A DNA stretch of 64,000 nt from Anaerolineales bacterium UBA2317 (lineage in GTDB: Bacteria > Chloroflexota > Anaerolineae > Anaerolineales > Villigracilaceae). The translations under genes were made by a program, and so were the position numbers. The notes under the pieces are model-generated. The model did no database searches. It was not told the origin of the DNA and was given only the letters and a program-made list of their open reading frames with translations. Of the stretch, positions 33,583 to 42,327 are shown piece after piece. The stretch covers positions 1 through 64,000 of the forward strand of contig DDVH01000015.1 in assembly GCA_002345215.1 (NCBI GenBank), written 5' to 3'. The first letter of the stretch is position 1; every line of letters begins with the position of its first letter.

Positions 33583-36132
33583 ATGCCTTTTTTATTTGAA
33601 CTTGACCCGACGATTTCATTCTTAATTGGCTTCATCACAGCCACGATATTTTGGTTTATTGTGAGCCGTGCCCGCCCATTGATAGAAGAAATGCGCGAAG
33701 GCGCGAAAGCGCGCCGCGAAGAAGCCCAAGCACGTAAGACCAGTTCAATTGAAGAAAATCATCGCCGTGCCACATTGAGGCGCGCACAAGGCATGCACCT
33801 CGCCGCGCAATTATTTGCATTAGATGAAATTTTACAAGAGCCTTTATTGCTTGCTCCACCGCAACGTGTTGAACCCGGTATTGCTCCGAAATTTGAAGAT
33901 GTTATTACCCAAACTCTTCCTTATCTACATACTTGGCCCGAAATTGCCGCAATTTATCAACCGCAAACTTTAACATTGCCACAAGCCATTTCAGGCAATG
34001 TCAATATTGCGATTATTGGTCAACCGGGTGCTGGCAAAACAGTTGCCTTAGCACATTTAGCATCACTTGCCGCCAATCGAAGTGAAAAATTAGGTGATTT
34101 ACAAAACCTCGTTCCGTTTTTGATTCATGTAGCAGATTTGAATCTGCCGCATAAAGATGAAAAGAATATTTTAGAACCCATTATCGAAGCGGCGGCTGAA
34201 CATGCTTCATTATTTGATTACAACAAACTTTCGGCATTTATCAACACCGCTTTTCGAAATGGTAATAGTTTGTTGCTTGTTGATGGCTATGATGAAATCA
34301 CGCCTGATGAACAAACATTAGTCTCTAATTTTTTCAAACTCGTTTTACAAAATTATCCTGAAACAAAAATCGTCACCACTGGCGCGCCAGAATATTTAGA
34401 TGGATTGATTCCATTAGGATTTGCACCACTCGCCATCACGGCATGGTCAACCAATCAAAATCAAAAATTCTTAGAGCAATGGGGACAATTATGGAATCAA
34501 ACCATAGCAAAAGAATCATCATCACAAACTGCGATGATACAACCTGTAGACCCGCTTCTTCTTAACGCCTGGCTGGGTGCTGACCTTTTAAATTTATCTC
34601 CACTTGAAATGACTTTGACAGCATGGGGTGCCTACGCTGGCGATAGTTTAGGTCCGCATGTGTTAGAAGTGATTGCCACACACATCCGCCGAATTGCACC
34701 GGAGAATACACCTGTCGCCGCATTAGAGACGTTAGCCATGCAAGTGATTCTCTCTGCGCAACCAGTCTTTGACCCACGCCAAGCACGTGCTTGGGTGAAA
34801 TCGTTTGAAGTGGTAGAACATGAATCCGCTGGTGAAGCAGGTCAAACGTCAAGTAATGAAGCGAACACTGAAGATGCAAAATCTGATACGCAGAAGATGA
34901 AGAAGATAGAAAAAGTATCCACGCCTTCATCAAGTTTGTTAGACAAAATGGCAAACAGTGGATTGTTAGTTCCATATCCAAATCATAAAATGCGTTTTAT
35001 TCATTCGGTCTTTGCGGGTTATTTGGCTGGGCACGCCATGACGAATTACAGTTCTGAAGAAAATATTTTGAATCAACCAGATTGGTCTGGCAAATATTTA
35101 ACCTTACGCTATTTTGCCGCACATGGTGATGCCAGCAAGGTAGTGCAATCATTATTGGAATTTTCACGTTTGCCCATGCATCGTCCATTATTTGCGGCGG
35201 CACGTTGGTTACGTGATGCTCCGAAAAATGCACAATGGCGCGGAAAAATGTTTGGCACACTTGCCGCTATTTTACAAACAGAAGGTATTCCATTAAGTTT
35301 ACGTGGGCAAGCTATGGCGGCTTTTGTGTATAGCAATGACCCAAGTGCCAGTGCACTGTTCCGTCAGATGATTAATTCACCGTCATTTGAGTTAGTGCAT
35401 TTAGCCGTGTTAGGTGCCGGTGCAATGGGCGATGTGAAAGCAATTAAAGTTTTAGAAATGTCATTACAAGCACCGAGTTTATCTGTACGACGTGCGGCAT
35501 GTATGGCATTGGTTGCAATTAATACAAATGAATCGTTAGAAATTGTGGCACAAACATTATTAGGCGGTGATGAAGACATTCGGCGTGCGGCTGGTGAAGC
35601 GATTGCCAATGATACAAAAGAAGGTCATGCTATGTTGAAAGATGGCATCACCATAAATGACATTTTATTACGTCGTGCAGTGGTATATGGTTTAGGTCGC
35701 ATCAATGAAGATTGGGCGATTGAGTTATTGAAGAAGATTCAAATTGAAGATGAACAATGGGTTGTGCGTAACGCCGCAACGGAAGTGTTGGATTCAAAAC
35801 TTGCAGTCAATTCACTTGCGCCAACTCGTTTGAATGTTCCACATGAATCACCATGGTTGATTGAGTTTGCCGCTAAGAAAGGTTTAGGCGTTTCACCCGG
35901 CACACCTGCTACTGATATTTTCTTATTAGCATTAAAAGAAGATGACCCTGATGCTCGCCTGGCGGCATTGCCTTATTTGAAATATCATGCCAATGAAGGT
36001 GTGATTTCACAAATTTATAATGCCATGTATAAAGATGACCCTGAATTACGTGAAGCGGCATTCCTAACACTTTGGGAAATGGGCGCAAGCGGAGTGAAAC
36101 TTCCGCATCCGAGTCAGTATGGTTTAGGATAA
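33583..36132 (+). CDS. Membrane-anchored NACHT-type STAND NTPase with HEAT repeats
   Basis: This 849-residue protein has one N-terminal membrane helix (10-28), then a charged helix rich in Arg and Glu (30-70). The NTPase domain follows, with Walker A GQPGAGKT at 146-153 and Walker B LLLVDGYDE at about 230-238. A helical middle has an acidic/Ser-rich linker near 425-450. The C-terminal 330 residues are HEAT repeats (LAVLGAGAMGDVKAIKVLE, VRRAACMALVAI). STAND proteins are switches that oligomerise when the repeat domain meets a trigger; many bacterial ones are antiviral. Here no toxic effector domain is fused; the membrane helix is the only candidate output. The partner may be the zinc-ribbon coiled-coil protein encoded 6 nt upstream. 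Confidence 0.85.
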   Translation: MPFLFELDPTISFLIGFITATIFWFIVSRARPLIEEMREGAKARREEAQARKTSSIEENHRRATLRRAQGMHLAAQLFALDEILQEPLLLAPPQRVEPGIAPKFEDVITQTLPYLHTWPEIAAIYQPQTLTLPQAISGNVNIAIIGQPGAGKTVALAHLASLAANRSEKLGDLQNLVPFLIHVADLNLPHKDEKNILEPIIEAAAEHASLFDYNKLSAFINTAFRNGNSLLLVDGYDEITPDEQTLVSNFFKLVLQNYPETKIVTTGAPEYLDGLIPLGFAPLAITAWSTNQNQKFLEQWGQLWNQTIAKESSSQTAMIQPVDPLLLNAWLGADLLNLSPLEMTLTAWGAYAGDSLGPHVLEVIATHIRRIAPENTPVAALETLAMQVILSAQPVFDPRQARAWVKSFEVVEHESAGEAGQTSSNEANTEDAKSDTQKMKKIEKVSTPSSSLLDKMANSGLLVPYPNHKMRFIHSVFAGYLAGHAMTNYSSEENILNQPDWSGKYLTLRYFAAHGDASKVVQSLLEFSRLPMHRPLFAAARWLRDAPKNAQWRGKMFGTLAAILQTEGIPLSLRGQAMAAFVYSNDPSASALFRQMINSPSFELVHLAVLGAGAMGDVKAIKVLEMSLQAPSLSVRRAACMALVAINTNESLEIVAQTLLGGDEDIRRAAGEAIANDTKEGHAMLKDGITINDILLRRAVVYGLGRINEDWAIELLKKIQIEDEQWVVRNAATEVLDSKLAVNSLAPTRLNVPHESPWLIEFAAKKGLGVSPGTPATDIFLLALKEDDPDARLAALPYLKYHANEGVISQIYNAMYKDDPELREAAFLTLWEMGASGVKLPHPSQYGLG

Positions 36133-36134
36133 TC

Positions 36135-36166
36135 AACCCCTAAAGGTCTTAAAGACCTTTAGGGTT
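36135..36166. repeat. Perfect-arm hairpin AACCCCTAAAGGTCTT / AAGACCTTTAGGGTTT
   Basis: Two 16-nt arms with one mismatch and almost no loop, between the NACHT and SsnA genes. There is no T run, so it is probably a small palindromic repeat rather than a strong terminator. Confidence 0.6.
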
Positions 36167-36182
36167 TATAAAAAGGTTAAAC

Positions 36183-37535
36183 ATGCTTATTACAAACGCA
36201 AATATTATTACTTGGGAAAATCCAAATCGTGTGCTTGCAAATCACGCCATTTATATTGATGGCGGTTACATCCGTGAAATTGGAACAACCAAATCATTAA
36301 CTGCAAAACATCCTAAAACAAAACCGACCGATGCAAATGGTCAATATGTGATGCCGGGCGGAATTTGTGCGCACACTCATTTTTATGGCGCGTTTGCACG
36401 GGGTATGGCGATTCCCGGTAAACCAGCAAAAGATTTCCCTGAGATTCTGCAAAAACTTTGGTGGCCCCTCGACCGTTCGCTTGATGCGGAAGCGGTTCGT
36501 TATTCCGCTTTGGTTTGTTTAATTGATGCTATCAAACATGGCACGACAACTTTGATTGACCATCATGCTTCACCAAACTTTATTGATGGTTCACTTGATG
36601 TGATTGCTGATGCTGTTGATAAAAGTGGTTTACGCTCCGTGTTGTGTTACGAAGTAACAGATAGAGACGGCGTGGAAAAAGCAAATGCTGGCATTCAAGA
36701 AAATTTGAGATTTATCCGCCGCCTGAACAATGACCCACATCCACGCCTCGCCGCGACCTTCGGTTTACATGCCAGCTTAACCTTATCAGGTGCTACGCTT
36801 CAAGCATGTCGTTCCGCGGCAAATGATGAAGTTGGTTTTCATGTTCACGTGGCTGAACATGAAGAAGATGAATATGACAGTTTACATAAATCACAAATGC
36901 GTGCGATAGAGCGTTTGCAAAAACATAATATTCTCGGACCGAAAACTATCACAGCACATGGCGTGCATGTAGATGTATGTGAAATGGAAATTTTAAAAGA
37001 AACCGAAACATGGTTAACACATCAACCTCGTTCTAATATGAATAACGGCGTTGGTGTTGCACAAATTGAGTCTATGATGCGAATGGGGATCAAAGTTTGT
37101 TTAGGCAATGATGGATTCACAAACTCCATGTGGGATGATTGGAAAACCGCTTATCTTTTGCACAAAGTTCACCATCGTGACCCGCGCCGTATGGATGGTT
37201 ATGATGTGCAACAAATGGCTATTTATAACAATGCTGAATTAGCAGAATCATTTTTCCCAAACACCTCTATCGGAAAAATCGCAGTTGGCGCGATTGCTGA
37301 TTTAATTTTTGTAGATTACAAGCCCTACACTCCACTCACTGACGGAAACTTGCCGTGGCATATCATCTTCGGTTTTCAACAAAGCATGGTGACTTCTACA
37401 ATGGTAGAAGGCAGGTTTTTGATGAAAGATAGAAAGTTATTGACTCTAGATGAAGAAGAAATTGCTTCACGCGCCAGAGAAATTGCTCCGAAAGTTTGGA
37501 AAAAATACGAAGAAGAAGTTGCGAAAGTAAGTTAA
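36183..37535 (+). CDS. ssnA: SsnA-like metal-dependent aminohydrolase
   Basis: This 450-residue amidohydrolase-superfamily protein has the metal motif HTHFYGAFARG (near residue 63), FHVHVAEH (His, residue about 219), TAHGVHVD (near 258) and LGNDGFTNSMWDDW (Asp). The HxHFYGAFARG form and the MWDDW stretch are characteristic of the putative aminohydrolase SsnA, which in E. coli lies next to YgfK, YgfM and XdhD. The reaction is probably the deamination of a purine-like or other N-heterocycle. A YgfM-like protein is encoded at 46857 and an XdhD-like protein at 54327. AAAGG precedes the ATG. Confidence 0.82.
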   Translation: MLITNANIITWENPNRVLANHAIYIDGGYIREIGTTKSLTAKHPKTKPTDANGQYVMPGGICAHTHFYGAFARGMAIPGKPAKDFPEILQKLWWPLDRSLDAEAVRYSALVCLIDAIKHGTTTLIDHHASPNFIDGSLDVIADAVDKSGLRSVLCYEVTDRDGVEKANAGIQENLRFIRRLNNDPHPRLAATFGLHASLTLSGATLQACRSAANDEVGFHVHVAEHEEDEYDSLHKSQMRAIERLQKHNILGPKTITAHGVHVDVCEMEILKETETWLTHQPRSNMNNGVGVAQIESMMRMGIKVCLGNDGFTNSMWDDWKTAYLLHKVHHRDPRRMDGYDVQQMAIYNNAELAESFFPNTSIGKIAVGAIADLIFVDYKPYTPLTDGNLPWHIIFGFQQSMVTSTMVEGRFLMKDRKLLTLDEEEIASRAREIAPKVWKKYEEEVAKVS

Positions 37536-37552
37536 GTCGATAAAAGCTTTTT

Positions 37553-37621
37553 AGCCACCGAGGTCACAGAGATTTTTGAGAAAAGAATCTTAAAACTCAT
37601 TTTCTCTATGTCCTCTGTGGC
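37553..37621. repeat. Family B repeat
   Basis: AGCCACCGAGGTCACAGAG, an A/T-rich centre and CTATGTCCTCTGTGGC form a long hairpin between the SsnA and NpdG genes. Confidence 0.8.
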
Positions 37622-37639
37622 AAATGATTTGGAGAATGC

Positions 37640-38320
37640 ATGAAAGAAAATCATCTTTTATTATCCATTGCTGTGTTGGGCGGAACAGGCAAACAAGGAA
37701 AAGGTCTTTCGTATCGTTGGGCGCGAGCGGGCTATCACGTTTTGATTGGTTCACGTGAAGAAGAAAGTGCAAAAAATGCCGCAAGCGAATTAACAACAAT
37801 GCTTGGTGAAGGAGTCTCTATCACTGGAATGAGCAATTCTCAGGCGGCGAAAGAAGCGAACATCGTCGTTTTATCTGTGCCATATTCTGCACATCGTTCC
37901 ACATTGGAATCAGTCAAAGAACATTTGAGTGGAAAAATTTTGATTGATGTAACAGTTCCACTTGTTCCACCAAAAGTATCAAAAGTACAAATGCCATCGG
38001 CAGGGTCTGCCGCGCAAGAAGCCAAAGAAATCCTTGGCGAGGGTGTGGAAGTATGTGCCGCGTTTCAAAATATTTCGTATGAACTTTTGACGAGCGATGA
38101 AGAAATAGATTGCGATGTGTTGGTGACAGGCACAAGCAAAGAAGCACGTGAAGAGACGTTGAAACTTGTGCAAGCCGCTGATTTAATCGGTTGGGATGCT
38201 GGACCGATTGAAAATTCTGTTGTGATTGAAGGCTTGACCAGTGTGTTGATTGGTATTAATAAGAAGTATGGTTCTACTCATGCGGGGATAAAAATTACAG
38301 GTGCAAATAACAATCCATAA
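37640..38320 (+). CDS. npdG: NADPH:F420 reductase
   Basis: This 226-residue protein has an N-terminal dinucleotide fold, IAVLGGTGKQGKGLSYRWA, and the NpdG/Fno motifs LIGSREEE, VVLSVPYSAH, VTVPLVPPKV and AFQNISYELL, ending in GITLVLIG-like sequence. It moves hydride between NADP(H) and coenzyme F420. GGAG precedes the ATG. Its stop shares one base with the start of cofE (TAATG), so they are translationally coupled and co-transcribed. Confidence 0.9.
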   Translation: MKENHLLLSIAVLGGTGKQGKGLSYRWARAGYHVLIGSREEESAKNAASELTTMLGEGVSITGMSNSQAAKEANIVVLSVPYSAHRSTLESVKEHLSGKILIDVTVPLVPPKVSKVQMPSAGSAAQEAKEILGEGVEVCAAFQNISYELLTSDEEIDCDVLVTGTSKEAREETLKLVQAADLIGWDAGPIENSVVIEGLTSVLIGINKKYGSTHAGIKITGANNNP

Positions 38321-39084
38321 TGTCTCTCATTCTTTCAGCACTTGAAAATATCCCTCTCATCCGCCAAGGTGACAATTTGGCGGATATTGTTCTTAATGCA
38401 TTTGAGCAAATGAATGTGGCTTTGTTAGATAACGATATTTTTGTTTTAGCACAAAAAATTGTCAGCAAAGCCGAAGGGCGAATAATAAACCTTGCGGATG
38501 TAATACCCTCTCAAGAAGCAATTGAGCTTGCAGAAAAAACTGAAAAAGATGCTCGTCTTGTTGAATTAATGTTACAGGAAAGCAATGAAGTTGTTCGATA
38601 TAGAAAAAATGTAATTGTCGTTGAACACAAACTTGGATTCATTTGTGCCAACGCAGGCATTGACCATTCCAATGTTTTGGGTGATGGTGATAATAAAGAT
38701 GTTGTTTTGTTATTACCTGAAAATCCAGACAATTCCGCAAAACAAATTCGTGATGAAATAAAAAAACGAACAAACAAAAATATCGGCGTGATGATTATTG
38801 ATTCACATGGTCGCGCATGGCGTAACGGAACTGTCGGTATGTGTATTGGATTAAGTGGCATCCCTGCTTTAATTGATGAACGCGGTTGGAAAGATTTATT
38901 TGGTTACACATTGCAAGCAACTATTGTTGGTGTGGCAGATGAACTCGCCGCTGCCACGTCGCTTGTGATGGGTCAAGCCGCCGAAGGGACACCCGTCGTG
39001 CATGCACGCGGATTTCCATATCCTCTTGGTGAAGGAAGTTTGCAAGAATTAATTCGTCCCAAAGATATGGATATGTTTCGATAA
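38320..39084 (+). CDS. cofE: Coenzyme F420-0:L-glutamate ligase
   Basis: This 254-residue CofE-family enzyme has IVSKAEGRIINL, GFICANAGIDHSN, ILLPENPDNSAKQIR-like VLLLPENPDNSA, IDSHGRAWRNGTVGMCIG and ADELAAATSLVMGQAAEGTPV. It adds glutamate residues to F420-0 using GTP. In mycobacterial FbiB this domain is fused to a nitroreductase-fold domain; here the latter is a separate gene at 39559. The ATG overlaps the npdG stop. Confidence 0.92.
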   Translation: MSLILSALENIPLIRQGDNLADIVLNAFEQMNVALLDNDIFVLAQKIVSKAEGRIINLADVIPSQEAIELAEKTEKDARLVELMLQESNEVVRYRKNVIVVEHKLGFICANAGIDHSNVLGDGDNKDVVLLLPENPDNSAKQIRDEIKKRTNKNIGVMIIDSHGRAWRNGTVGMCIGLSGIPALIDERGWKDLFGYTLQATIVGVADELAAATSLVMGQAAEGTPVVHARGFPYPLGEGSLQELIRPKDMDMFR

Positions 39085-39120
39085 TCCAGTGAACAGTTTT
39101 CAGAGAGCAGTAATCAGTAA
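39085..39120. repeat. Family H repeat
   Basis: CCAGTGAACAGTTTTCAGAG AGCAGTAATCAGTAA type units, related to 10261-10281. Confidence 0.5.
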
Positions 39121-39179
39121 AACTTATAATAATCTTATAACGCATTGATAAACTATAGAAAAAAATATGGAGAAATCAA

Positions 39180-39572
39180 ATGCCATTCCCAGAAAAATAT
39201 CTTGACCTATTCGATAAAAACAAAAAAGTTTTTCTTTATCTCGCCACAGTTAACGCAAAAGGTATGCCTCAAGTAACACCCGTTTGGTTTGATACGGAGG
39301 GCGATTACATCTTAATTAACACCAAAGTAGGTCGCCTCAAAGACCGAAACATGAAAGAACGTCCTGAGCAAATTTCAATCGCAATCCCAGACCCAATCGA
39401 CCCAGATCGTTATCTTGGTATACGCGGTAAAGTCGTTTCATTCACCACCGATGGTGCAGAGGAACATATCAACAAACTTTCTTTGCGATACTATGGAAAG
39501 CCTTGGACGTATCGTGAAGGTGAACAGCGGATTATTTTCAAAATCGAACCGACTCGCTTTGACGAACATTAA
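39180..39572 (+). CDS. F420-dependent oxidoreductase of the PPOX (pyridoxamine oxidase-like) class
   Basis: This 130-residue split-barrel protein has VFLYLATVNAKGMPQVTPVW, YILINTKVGRLKDRNMK and DRYLGIRGKVV, typical of the small F420-binding PPOX-like reductases. Such proteins reduce diverse substrates with F420H2. It lies between cofE and the FbiB-like gene, in line with F420 use. Its last codons overlap the next gene. GGAG precedes the ATG. Confidence 0.85.
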   Translation: MPFPEKYLDLFDKNKKVFLYLATVNAKGMPQVTPVWFDTEGDYILINTKVGRLKDRNMKERPEQISIAIPDPIDPDRYLGIRGKVVSFTTDGAEEHINKLSLRYYGKPWTYREGEQRIIFKIEPTRFDEH

Positions 39573-40170
39573 CCTGCGCGACTTTTTACGGACTCGTCGT
39601 TCCATCCGCCGCTTCAAGCCTGACGTGGTGCCTGATTCTGTTTTAAGAGACATTCTCCTCACTTCGACATTCGCCCCATCAGCACATCACCGCCAGCCGT
39701 GGAGGTTTGTTGTCATCAAAGAATCATCCACAAAAAAACATCTCGCTGATTCAATGGCAAATGCTTTCCAACAAGACCTACGGGAAAAAGATAATCTTCC
39801 ACAAGAAGAGATTGAAAAGTTAATCAATCGGTCAAAATCCAGAATCAATTCTGCTCCAGTTGTGATTATGCTTTGCCTTGACATGACAGACATGAATCAA
39901 TATGAAGATAAAAAAAGGCAGAGAGCAGAATTTTTAACAGCAACTCAATCTGTTGCTAATGCGGGAATGCAATTATTACTCGCGGCTCACGCTGAAGGTC
40001 TAGGTGGAGTTTGGGTGTGTAGTCCTATCTTTGCGCAAGAGACAGCACAAAATGCTTTAGAGATTCCAAAAACATGGGAACCTCAGGCTATGTTTTTAAT
40101 TGGATATCCAGCGGATGTTCCGAAAGTTAGGGATAGAAAGCCTTTGGATGAAGTGGTGAAATTTGTTTGA
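39559..40170 (+). CDS. FbiB-like nitroreductase (putative dehydro-F420 reductase)
   Basis: This nitroreductase-fold protein of about 203 residues has TRRSIRRFKPDVVP at the start, APSAHHRQPWRFVVI and LGGVWVCSPIF. The AHHRQPWRFV segment resembles the FMN domain at the C-terminus of mycobacterial FbiB, which reduces dehydro-F420-0. As a separate gene in the F420 cluster it most likely does the same, which would indicate the phosphoenolpyruvate-based route. The start is uncertain: the TTG at 39559 overlaps the PPOX gene end and gives MTNINLRDFL; longer in-frame starts would overlap much more. Confidence 0.75.
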   Translation: MTNINLRDFLRTRRSIRRFKPDVVPDSVLRDILLTSTFAPSAHHRQPWRFVVIKESSTKKHLADSMANAFQQDLREKDNLPQEEIEKLINRSKSRINSAPVVIMLCLDMTDMNQYEDKKRQRAEFLTATQSVANAGMQLLLAAHAEGLGGVWVCSPIFAQETAQNALEIPKTWEPQAMFLIGYPADVPKVRDRKPLDEVVKFV

Positions 40171-40171
40171 C

Positions 40172-40195
40172 CATAGACGGTGGACGGTAGACCGT
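40172..40195. repeat. Family C repeat, left arm flanking the four-helix gene
   Basis: It shares the 15-bp core TAGACGGTGGACGGT with the inverted copy at 40637-40664. Over 22 bp the two arms differ at two positions. Confidence 0.8.
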
Positions 40196-40214
40196 ATTAA
40201 AGAAAAGAGGAAAT

Positions 40215-40628
40215 ATGGGATTTAAGTTTGAAAACCTTGATGTATGGAAATTATCATTGGAATATTCAGATTTAATTTATGAGCTAGCAAACAAATTACC
40301 AGAAACTGAAAAGTTCAACTTAAAATCGCAGATTATCCGTGCGGCAACTTCAATTTCATTAAACATCGCAGAAGGTTCAACGGGGCAAAGCGATGCAGAA
40401 CAAAATCGTTTTCTTGGCATGGCTATTCGTTCGCTCATTGAAACTGTTGCTTGTCAAAGATTGATTGCAAGAAGAAATTATATAACTGACAAATATTTTC
40501 TCGAAAAAGTAGATGAAAAAGCACAAGAATTAGCAAAACGTCTTTTTACTTTTCGTAAAACCCTTCAAATACGAAGTGGTATGATTTCAGAGGAAGCCGC
40601 GCCGTATGAAACGGAAACCGATGAATAA
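40215..40628 (+). CDS. Four-helix bundle protein (S23 / 23S rRNA IVS type)
   Basis: This 137-residue protein is of the four-helix bundle family first seen in intervening sequences of 23S rRNA and related to the Avd accessory proteins. Signatures are ENLDVWKLSLEYSDLIYEL near the start and AATSISLNIAEGSTGQS in the middle. AGAGG precedes the ATG. It interrupts the F420 gene run between the FbiB-like gene and cofD. Inverted family C repeats lie just outside its two ends, so it looks like an inserted unit. Its last 23 bp overlap the cofD reading frame. The biochemical role of the family is unknown. Confidence 0.88.
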   Translation: MGFKFENLDVWKLSLEYSDLIYELANKLPETEKFNLKSQIIRAATSISLNIAEGSTGQSDAEQNRFLGMAIRSLIETVACQRLIARRNYITDKYFLEKVDEKAQELAKRLFTFRKTLQIRSGMISEEAAPYETETDE

Positions 40629-41580
40629 AAACATAAACCGTCCACCGTCCACCGTCTACCGTCGCATTGTCGCACTAGCAGGTGGAGTTGGTGGAGCAAA
40701 GTTAGCTCATGGACTTGCTCAAGTTTTATCACCACAAGAATTGACGATTATCGTCAACACGGGTGATGATTTTGAACATTTGGGTTTAACCATTTGCCCT
40801 GACTTAGATACAGTTTGTTATACATTAGCAAATCTTGCAAATTCAGAAACAGGTTGGGGACGAAAAGATGAAACATGGAATATGATTTCAAACCTCGAAA
40901 AACTTGGCGGACCGAGTTGGTTTCGTTTAGGCGACCAAGATTTTGCAACACATATTGAAAGAACCAGAAGATTGAAAAATGGCGAAACGTTAACTCAAAT
41001 CACAAAAGATTTTTGTGAAGCGTGGGGAATCGAACATTCAATTTTGCCTATGTCTGATTCGCCTGTGAGGACGATGGTGGATACAGATGAAGGTGAACTA
41101 ACATTCCAAGAATATTTTGTTCACAGAAGATGTGAGCCAAGAGTCAAAGGTTTCAGGTTTGATAGTGTTGACGAAGCAGAAGCAAGTCTCCCTGTGAAAG
41201 AGGCGATTGAATCGGCTGACGCGGTGATTATTTGTCCGTCAAATCCATGGGTGAGCATTGACCCGATTTTGAAGGTCATCAAAAAAATAGAAAAGCCTGT
41301 GGTTGCAGTATCACCTATCATTGGTGGAAAAGCGATTAAAGGACCTGCGGCGAAAATGTTTACTGAATTAGGCATTGAACCTTCGGCTTTGGCTGTAGCA
41401 AAACACTATCGCAACATCCTTGACGGTTTTGTGTTAGATACAGTAGATTCAAATTTGGAAGATGAAATAAAAAAATTAAATATGAAAACATTGACGACCA
41501 ACACATTGATGAAAGACCTTGCGGATAGAACCCGATTGGCAAAGGATGTGCTACACTTTGTTGGGAGTAAACAAACATGA
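40606..41580 (+). CDS. cofD: F420 biosynthesis phosphoenolpyruvate/2-phospho-L-lactate transferase
   Basis: This 324-residue CofD/FbiA has the opening strand VALAGGVGGAKLAHGL, IVNTGDDFEHLGL, CPDLDTVCYTLA, GDQDFATH, PMSDSPVRTMV and a closing ADRTRLAKDVL. It transfers the phospho-acid moiety from the guanylylated donor made by CofC to Fo. The start may be the ATG at 40606 or the one at 40621, which overlaps the stop of the four-helix gene. About ten residues at positions 11-20 are encoded by the right arm of the family C repeat, so the ancestral N-terminus was probably at RRIVALAGG. The stop overlaps cofC by ATGA. Confidence 0.92.
   Translation: MKRKPMNKNINRPPSTVYRRIVALAGGVGGAKLAHGLAQVLSPQELTIIVNTGDDFEHLGLTICPDLDTVCYTLANLANSETGWGRKDETWNMISNLEKLGGPSWFRLGDQDFATHIERTRRLKNGETLTQITKDFCEAWGIEHSILPMSDSPVRTMVDTDEGELTFQEYFVHRRCEPRVKGFRFDSVDEAEASLPVKEAIESADAVIICPSNPWVSIDPILKVIKKIEKPVVAVSPIIGGKAIKGPAAKMFTELGIEPSALAVAKHYRNILDGFVLDTVDSNLEDEIKKLNMKTLTTNTLMKDLADRTRLAKDVLHFVGSKQT
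40637..40664. repeat. Family C repeat, right arm inside the cofD 5-prime end
   Basis: ACCGTCCACCGTCCACCGTC TACCGTCG-type sequence in inverted orientation to the arm at 40172. It is translated at the N-terminus of CofD. Confidence 0.8.
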
Positions 41581-42185
41581 CACTTTGGGCAATTGTGCCA
41601 GTAAAACCATTAAGACGTGGAAAATCTCGTTTGGCTGGAACGTTAAGTGAAAACGAACGAGCCGAATTAAATCAAAAACTTTTAGAACAAACGTTAACGA
41701 CGTTATCCAATTTGAAAGAATTAGACCAAGTATTAGTTGTCAGCCGTGACCCGCAAGCATTAACGATTGCACGCAATCATGGTGCGAAAACAATTTTGGA
41801 AGATGGTCAACCGCAGTTGAATACGGCATTAACACGCGCAACTGTTTTAGCAAAAGTTCAGGCGATTCAAGGGGTATTAATTTTGCCAGCCGACTTGCCG
41901 TTATTAACCAAAGAAGATGTGTTAACGTTAATTGATCGGGCTACCAAACCTCCAGTGGTTGTGATTGCACCAGACCGACATAAAAAAGGTACGAATGCTT
42001 TGTTGATGGTGCCACCTGGTTTGATTGATTATGAATTTGGTGAAGATTCTTTTCAGAAACATAGTGAACGTGCAAAAAAAGCAAATGCTCATTTAGAAAT
42101 TGTTGAATTGCCGTCGCTTGCTTTGGATGTTGATGTGCCAGAAGATTTGGAAATTGTGAGAAAGATGGAATCTACGAAGGTATAA
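41577..42185 (+). CDS. cofC: Phosphoenolpyruvate/2-phospho-L-lactate guanylyltransferase
   Basis: This 202-residue CofC/FbiD has the nucleotidyltransferase opening AIVPVKPLRRGKSRLAG, VVSRDPQALTIA, VLILPADLPLLT and ALDVDVPEDLE. It activates the phospho-acid with GTP for CofD. The ATGA overlap with cofD shows translational coupling. A family B half-repeat and a family J repeat separate it from the next gene. Confidence 0.92.
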   Translation: MTLWAIVPVKPLRRGKSRLAGTLSENERAELNQKLLEQTLTTLSNLKELDQVLVVSRDPQALTIARNHGAKTILEDGQPQLNTALTRATVLAKVQAIQGVLILPADLPLLTKEDVLTLIDRATKPPVVVIAPDRHKKGTNALLMVPPGLIDYEFGEDSFQKHSERAKKANAHLEIVELPSLALDVDVPEDLEIVRKMESTKV

Positions 42186-42191
42186 TTTTTT

Positions 42192-42305
42192 TAGCCACAG
42201 AGAGCACTGAGATTTTTTGAAAAAAAATTTGGGACGCTGACGAGCGCGGAAAACGCGGATAAAATAATTAAAAATCAGCGTACATCAGCGTTTATCCGCG
42301 TCCGA
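42192..42305. repeat. Family B half-repeat plus family J repeat
   Basis: AGCCACAGAGAGCACTGAG (42193-42211) is half of a family B hairpin. It is followed by GACGCTGACGAGCGCGG and an inverted partner AATCAGCGTACATCAGCGT with TTATCCGCGTCC (42232-42305). The stretch fills the spacer between cofC and the LLM gene. Confidence 0.7.
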
Positions 42306-42327
42306 TAAATTAAATAAGGAGACTCCC

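Noticed and set aside
36135..36166. Hairpin called as a terminator for the NACHT gene.
   Set aside because: It has no T run and almost no loop, so it is listed as a palindromic repeat.
38320..39084. CofE as a bifunctional FbiB.
   Set aside because: The gene stops after the ligase domain; the nitroreductase-fold domain is a separate gene at 39559.
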